DNA of 64,000 nucleotides from an uncultured bacterium (GTDB lineage Bacteria; Cyanobacteriota; Vampirovibrionia; Gastranaerophilales; Gastranaerophilaceae). Within the stretch, counting starts at the first letter, position 1. Every line of letters begins with the position of its first letter. Of this stretch, positions 63,798 through 64,000 are shown one piece after another. The position numbers and the translations under genes are program-made. The DNA is taken from assembly GCA_902797985.1 (NCBI GenBank), contig CADBUZ010000001.1, positions 522 through 64,521 on the forward strand, in the 5' to 3' direction. The notes below the pieces were generated by a model that worked only from the letters and a program-made list of their open reading frames with translations, ran no database searches and had not been told where the DNA came from.

Positions 63798-64000
63798 ATG
63801 CGATATTTAGAGAACAACTTTGACGTAATAGTAGTAGGCGGCGGACACGCAGGTTGCGAAGCGGCTATATCAGCTGCAAGACTTGGTGCAAAAGTTTTGT
63901 TATGCTCTTTAAACCTTGATAACATTGCTCTAATGCCTTGTAACCCTGCAGTAGGAGGTCCTGCAAAATCAACTCTTGTAAGAGAAATAGATGCTCTCGG
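63798..64000 (+). CDS. mnmG: tRNA uridine-5-carboxymethylaminomethyl modification enzyme, N-terminal part
   Basis: Partial: the gene runs off the window end. The first 67 residues contain the FAD-binding loop [12 protein letters not shown] and the MnmG signature [12 protein letters not shown]. With MnmE it makes the cmnm5 modification at the wobble uridine of several tRNAs. TATAAT lies 6 nt before the ATG, so the message appears leaderless. Confidence 0.95.
   Translation, partial: MRYLENNFDVIVVGGGHAGCEAAISAARLGAKVLLCSLNLDNIALMPCNPAVGGPAKSTLVREIDAL

Overview
The window comes from an AT-rich bacterial chromosome with a two-membrane envelope. An Omp85/TpsB-type outer-membrane transporter is present, and asd, dapB and a MurE carrying the DNPR motif point to meso-diaminopimelate peptidoglycan. 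The mix of genes (bacterial PC4, GH57 branching enzyme, sigma-70-family factor without region 1.1, many long helical proteins without recognisable family) fits a gut Vampirovibrionia/Gastranaerophilales-type organism. That placement is inference: there is no rRNA or other decisive marker here. I saw no tRNA, rRNA, CRISPR, prophage or insertion sequence.

Layout. 1-385: GC-rich structured block closed by two intrinsic terminators. 386-9381: CHAP-like amidase, small unknown genes, a winged-helix protein and a 2047-residue protein with a papain-like Cys/His/Asn pattern split by about 700 residues. 9385-9516: hairpin-flanked repeat. 9573-14138: PC4-priA, a TPR protein and a sigma factor. 14254-20753: a protein with twenty 54-bp repeats, then a TpsB transporter followed by two paralogous leader-peptide-like proteins. 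20914-28360: NAD synthetase, a degenerate phosphoesterase, HAD phosphatase, asd/dapB, lipoate-type acyltransferase, DedA. 28408-33399: trkA-trkH, ferredoxin-nitroreductase and a predicted zincin. 33409-37833: purB and a Gfo/pgsA/trmL/nnrD run. 37886-43719: three-gene unit of two large membrane-associated proteins and a GH13 protein. 43911-44036: second, inverted copy of the repeat. 44080-50003: penicillin-binding protein, murE, nagA and a histidine kinase. 50019-53648: response regulator, degenerate GspE-like ATPase and GH57 branching enzyme. 53930-64000: DUF2229-type protein, prmC, glmU, GlcF-like Fe-S protein, a coiled-coil protein, lepB, a polyprenyl synthase, two unknowns and the start of mnmG.

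Functional themes: peptidoglycan and its precursors (asd, dapB, murE, PBP, glmU, nagA, polyprenyl synthase), glycogen-like glucan handling (GH57, GH13), K+ uptake, and an accessory layer of large lineage-specific proteins. Many genes have a -10 hexamer only 6-7 nt before the start codon, so leaderless transcription appears common. The best candidates for an undescribed system are the TpsB plus two leader-like peptides (17238-19820) and the split papain-like giant protein (2505-8648).
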